64,000 nt of DNA from Pseudomonadota bacterium. GTDB lineage: Bacteria > Pseudomonadota > Alphaproteobacteria > Micropepsales > Micropepsaceae. Each line of letters starts with the position of its first letter. Within the stretch, counting starts at the first letter, position 1. The stretch covers positions 1 through 64,000 of the forward strand of contig JAJZGY010000005.1 in NCBI GenBank assembly GCA_021804785.1. The letters run 5' to 3'. The translations under genes and the position numbers were made by a program. Shown here piece after piece: positions 61,239-64,000 of this stretch. The notes beneath the pieces are model-generated. The model did not search any database. It was not told where the DNA came from and saw nothing but the letters and a program-made list of their open reading frames with translations.

Positions 61239-61769
61239 CTATTTCGCCTTTCCGACTGGCTTTTTTTGCGGCTTTTGCCGGGCCGGCGGCACAAACAGTC
61301 CTTGCACGCGCCCCCCCGGCGTCCCCTGTGCCGTCAATTGCGCCAGCCCGTTTTCAAGATTGATAACAAGTTGCGTGCCGCGCATGACATTCTTCTGGCG
61401 GGTAAGCACGACATTTCCGCTCAGCGTAATGGTGCGCAGATTGACCTGATAGATGCCCTTTTGTCCCTGTGCCTGGCCGTTCGGTGCATCAAAAAGAACG
61501 TGGCCGGTCGCAATGATGTCGTTGATCGCACCCTTCTGGGTCTTAACATCGACACGGTCGGCATGAAGTTTGAAATTTCCCTGACTGACAATGACATTGC
61601 CCTGGTATGCACCCGCCTTGGTATTGAGATCACCACTAAAACGGTCAGCTGATACCGCAATAGGGGCATTAGAAGCATGACTGCCCAGATTTAGTCCCTG
61701 CGCATGAGCTGCGGCACCAATGGCCACGATACTCAGCGTCGCGAGCATCACCCAGCGAAACGAGATCAC
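61239..61769 (-). CDS. lptA: LPS transport periplasmic protein LptA
   Basis: A 176-residue periplasmic OstA-fold protein that bridges the inner and outer membranes for lipopolysaccharide. Signal peptide MISFRWVMLATLSIVAIGAA, cleaved after AHA. The jellyroll strands include SADRFSGDLNTKAGAYQGNV and LHADRVDVKTQKGAI. The C-terminus is basic (ARQKPQKKPVGKAK). It overlaps lptC by four bases. Confidence 0.92.
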   Translation of the reverse strand: MISFRWVMLATLSIVAIGAAAHAQGLNLGSHASNAPIAVSADRFSGDLNTKAGAYQGNVIVSQGNFKLHADRVDVKTQKGAINDIIATGHVLFDAPNGQAQGQKGIYQVNLRTITLSGNVVLTRQKNVMRGTQLVINLENGLAQLTAQGTPGGRVQGLFVPPARQKPQKKPVGKAK

Positions 61770-62440
61770 GCTTTGGCTCCGTCAAGAAAGAATTTCATGT
61801 GAACATTACCAATCAGATGAATGGTCTTGTGCGTGCGATCGATTTCAAAGCGTTGCGCACTGAGGGTACCATCGGGGCCTTGGCCGGTGACTGGAGTGTC
61901 GCCCGATACCTCTCCACTGGCCAGGTTGATGTTCGCGACAGCTGTGTGCAGCTCGTAGCCGTTACTGGCATAAACCGATAGCGCCCCTACCAGACGCAAC
62001 AGATGGTGATCGACGTCGAGATATCCCCGCTTTGCCGAAGCGCTGATCCACAAGCTTTTGTGGAGGGTGATATCCGCCTGCACATCGTAGAGCCGCGCCT
62101 TGTGGGCAGAGGGGCCGGTCTGCACCGCCCGCGCAGCAGTAATCAGGAACCGGTCGCCGCGTGCGTCGGTGCCGTGCAGGCGGGGTTTTATCATCGCCAG
62201 ATCGTTGGCGATCTTGGTCAGGCGGGCGAAGTTCATGGCGACACGATTGCTCTGCCGCGGCTGGAGCGAGTAGGCCCCTACCGCAACAATGATGGCCAGC
62301 CCGAGTAACAGCAAAACCCGCTTCATCACCGCCACAAACTGGCTGTAGCGCTGCGGGTCACCGGTCTGCAAGGTAGTGCGCGCACGTAGGCCGTTGGCTG
62401 GCCATTGCTGCTTGGATCTGTCCTCTCCAGCGCCGCTCAT
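61766..62440 (-). CDS. lptC: LPS export protein LptC
   Basis: A 224-residue single-pass inner-membrane protein with an LptC/OstA-like periplasmic fold. The ATG at 62440 shares one base with the kdsD stop (TGATG), so they are coupled; an upstream in-frame start at 62464 would lie inside kdsD. The transmembrane segment is VLLLLGLAIIVAVGAYSL after about 45 residues. The periplasmic part includes LYDVQADITLHKSLWISAS and DRTHKTIHLIGNVHMKFF. LptC docks LptB2FG to LptA. Confidence 0.88.
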   Translation of the reverse strand: MSGAGEDRSKQQWPANGLRARTTLQTGDPQRYSQFVAVMKRVLLLLGLAIIVAVGAYSLQPRQSNRVAMNFARLTKIANDLAMIKPRLHGTDARGDRFLITAARAVQTGPSAHKARLYDVQADITLHKSLWISASAKRGYLDVDHHLLRLVGALSVYASNGYELHTAVANINLASGEVSGDTPVTGQGPDGTLSAQRFEIDRTHKTIHLIGNVHMKFFLDGAKA

Positions 62441-63444
62441 CACTGCAGCCCTGCCCGCAGACATTCGTGGATGTGGAGAATGCCGAGGGGTTTGCGCGCG
62501 GCATCAGACGGATCAACGACGAGAAGCTGGGTGATCTGGCGTTCGTTCATCTGTGCCAAAGCTTCCACCGCCAACTGCTCCGGTCGCGCAGCCTTAGGCT
62601 CACGTGTCATCACCTCACCTGCACGCCTGCTCAGAAAATCCGGGGCGATATTCCGACCGATGTCACCATGGGTGATAATACCAGCCACACCCCCATTTGA
62701 GTCCGTCACGATCACGCAGCCCAGCGTCCCCTTCTGGAGCTCAATCAACACATCAGGCATGGACGTATTTTCGCCAACCAGGGGCAGATCCTTGGTCCGC
62801 ATCAGATCGCAAACCCTGATCAGCATGCGGCCGAGCGAACCGCCGGGATGAAGGTTGCGGTATTGGTCGGCGGAAAAGCTCTTGCGCTCCATGAGGGCCA
62901 CCGCAAGCGCATCGCCAAGGACCAGCATCAGGGTGGTAGAGGTGGTTGGCGCCAGTCCATTGGGACAGGCCTCCGGTGCCTTGGGAATGAGAAGGGCGAT
63001 ATCGGCGGCGCGTAGCAGCGCCGAATCCGGGTTGGAGGCCATGCCGATCAGCGGCACCGAAAATCGCTTGGCATAGGTGATGAGATCGGAGAGCTCGGCA
63101 GTTTCGCCCCGATAGGACAGCATCAGAAGGGCATCCTGGCGGGTGACGGCGCCGAGATCGCCATGGCTCGCTTCACCCGGGTGAATGAACTGCGCCGGTG
63201 TTCCGGTTGACGCCAGAGTGGCGGCGATTTTGCGGCCGATCAGCCCTGACTTGCCCATGCCCGAGACAATAACCCGCCCCCGAATGGCCAAAATGGTGTC
63301 AACCGCCCGGCTGAAATCACCATCGATCGCGCCGGAGAGCGCACCAATCGCGTCCCTCGCATAGTCGAAGACCCGGCGCGCTGCTGTCAGATCGCAGTTT
63401 TGGAGCCGCCCCTGCATATTATCTGGGACTTTTTCAACGTGCAT
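62440..63444 (-). CDS. kdsD: arabinose-5-phosphate isomerase (KdsD/KpsF)
   Basis: A 334-residue isomerase that makes arabinose 5-phosphate, the precursor of KDO. The N-terminal SIS domain includes VIVSGMGKSGLIGRKIAATL and ASHGDLGAV, and GETAELSDLI. Two CBS domains follow in the C-terminal half (PLVGENTSMPDVLIELQKG, GIITHGDIGRN). It heads the kdsD-lptC-lptA-lptB operon. The 223-base region upstream (63445-63667) is AT-rich around 63530-63570 and probably holds the promoter, but I see no clear pair of boxes. Confidence 0.94.
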   Translation of the reverse strand: MHVEKVPDNMQGRLQNCDLTAARRVFDYARDAIGALSGAIDGDFSRAVDTILAIRGRVIVSGMGKSGLIGRKIAATLASTGTPAQFIHPGEASHGDLGAVTRQDALLMLSYRGETAELSDLITYAKRFSVPLIGMASNPDSALLRAADIALLIPKAPEACPNGLAPTTSTTLMLVLGDALAVALMERKSFSADQYRNLHPGGSLGRMLIRVCDLMRTKDLPLVGENTSMPDVLIELQKGTLGCVIVTDSNGGVAGIITHGDIGRNIAPDFLSRRAGEVMTREPKAARPEQLAVEALAQMNERQITQLLVVDPSDAARKPLGILHIHECLRAGLQ

Positions 63445-63667
63445 GGGACGACCCCTGTTGGTCTTTCTGGACCCTTGGCCAATCGCTTGCCGGCCGCCCT
63501 TGCACCAGGTCCTGATTCGACCTACGGCCCTTGCTAAACATTTGTTATCGCTAATATATTCTTATCAAGCGAATTCCATGCCAGCGTTCGCACTATGACC
63601 TGTGCAGAAGGCAGGATCAAGGCACCGGACCCAGGCGGCTAAACACTGCGACAGTTTTTTGCCGGCA

Positions 63668-64000
63668 TTAATGGGCGAAGATATCCAGATCCGGCCAGCC
63701 AGCCAGATCGAGTAGCGCGCGCGCCGGCAGAAATCCGAAACAGGCGGCCGCGAGCTCGCTGCGCCCTTCGCGCGCCAGCATCCCGTCCAACGCGTCCTTC
63801 AAGCGATGCAAGTAGGCGACATCGTTAGCCGCGTAGGCAAGTTGGCGTTCGCTGAGCACCTCGGCTCCCCAGTCCGAGCTCTGCTGTTCCTTCGAGAGGT
63901 CGACGTTCAACAGCTCCTTGACGAGATCCTTAAGGCCATGCCGGTCGGTATAGGTGCGCACCAGTTTGGACGCGATCTTGGTGCAATAGATGGGAGTGGT
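63668..64000 (-). CDS. rnd: ribonuclease D, 3' part (cut by window end)
   Basis: The last 110 codons of an RNase D, open to the window edge, so the 5' part lies beyond it. IYCTKIASKLVRTYTDRHGL, LVKELLNVDLSKEQQSSDW and YAANDVAYLHRLKDAL (exonuclease motif III, Tyr and Asp of DEDDy) are family features. The remaining C-terminus (FLPARALLDLAGWPDLDIFAH) is short, so the HRDC domains of E. coli RNase D are absent; this is the compact alphaproteobacterial form. It trims tRNA 3' ends. Confidence 0.9.
   Translation of the reverse strand, partial: TTPIYCTKIASKLVRTYTDRHGLKDLVKELLNVDLSKEQQSSDWGAEVLSERQLAYAANDVAYLHRLKDALDGMLAREGRSELAAACFGFLPARALLDLAGWPDLDIFAH

Noticed and set aside
57000-64000. Sigma-54 (-24/-12) promoter near rpoN
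   Set aside because: No TGGCAC-N5-TTGCA-like site was found upstream of the local operons.

Overview
This 64 kb window is a GC-rich alphaproteobacterial chromosome segment. The class is indicated by gene content and order: kdsD-lptC-lptA-lptB-rpoN-hpf-ptsN, aroA-cmk-rpsA followed by ihfB-lapA-pyrF, trpF-trpB-trpA-accD-folC, an Hsp20 gene followed by a DUF1150 gene, and a TIGR02300 (FYDLN acid) protein. I cannot name the genus. No phage structural genes, rRNA operon or CRISPR array are visible.

Positions 1-10,215 are accessory and decaying DNA. They hold a 170-bp direct repeat in two copies, a HigB/HigA-like toxin-antitoxin pair, a remnant of a bacteriocin-exporter-type ABC ATPase, a VapB/VapC pair, an IS5-family transposase remnant, a Fic protein behind phased direct repeats, and a large serine recombinase broken by one in-frame amber codon. 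The recombinase frame runs antisense through tRNA-Ser(CGA), which looks like the right end of an integrated element. Next come an arylsulfatase and a glutathione S-transferase, both pseudogenes.

Positions 10,267-32,666 are mostly housekeeping and metabolism: rlmJ, an alkylsulfatase-like metallo-hydrolase, a GNAT/LysR divergent pair, tRNA-Leu(CAA), a divergent biotin cluster (bioFD and bioBA), an M28 peptidase, purH, an MFS transporter, an SH3 protein, a D-2-hydroxyacid dehydrogenase, a phosphatase, an SDR, an outer-membrane porin, a GH1 glycosidase and malate dehydrogenase.

Positions of about 33,055-38,760 form a second island, apparently for defence. A GNAT gene is cut at its left edge. The island holds a TPR protein with a C-terminal PD-(D/E)XK nuclease, a divergent AbiEi/AbiEii type IV toxin-antitoxin pair, and an HNH plus STAND/NACHT-like NTPase truncated just after its Walker A motif against folC.

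Positions 38,764-64,000 are core chromosome with several translationally coupled operons, tRNA-Ala(GGC), a MASE1 sensor kinase and an amidohydrolase. They also hold a broken feoAB locus that keeps its Fur-box-like operator, a GMC dehydrogenase coupled to a small Tat-signal protein, and the lipopolysaccharide-transport/RpoN cluster. The window ends inside rnd (RNase D).
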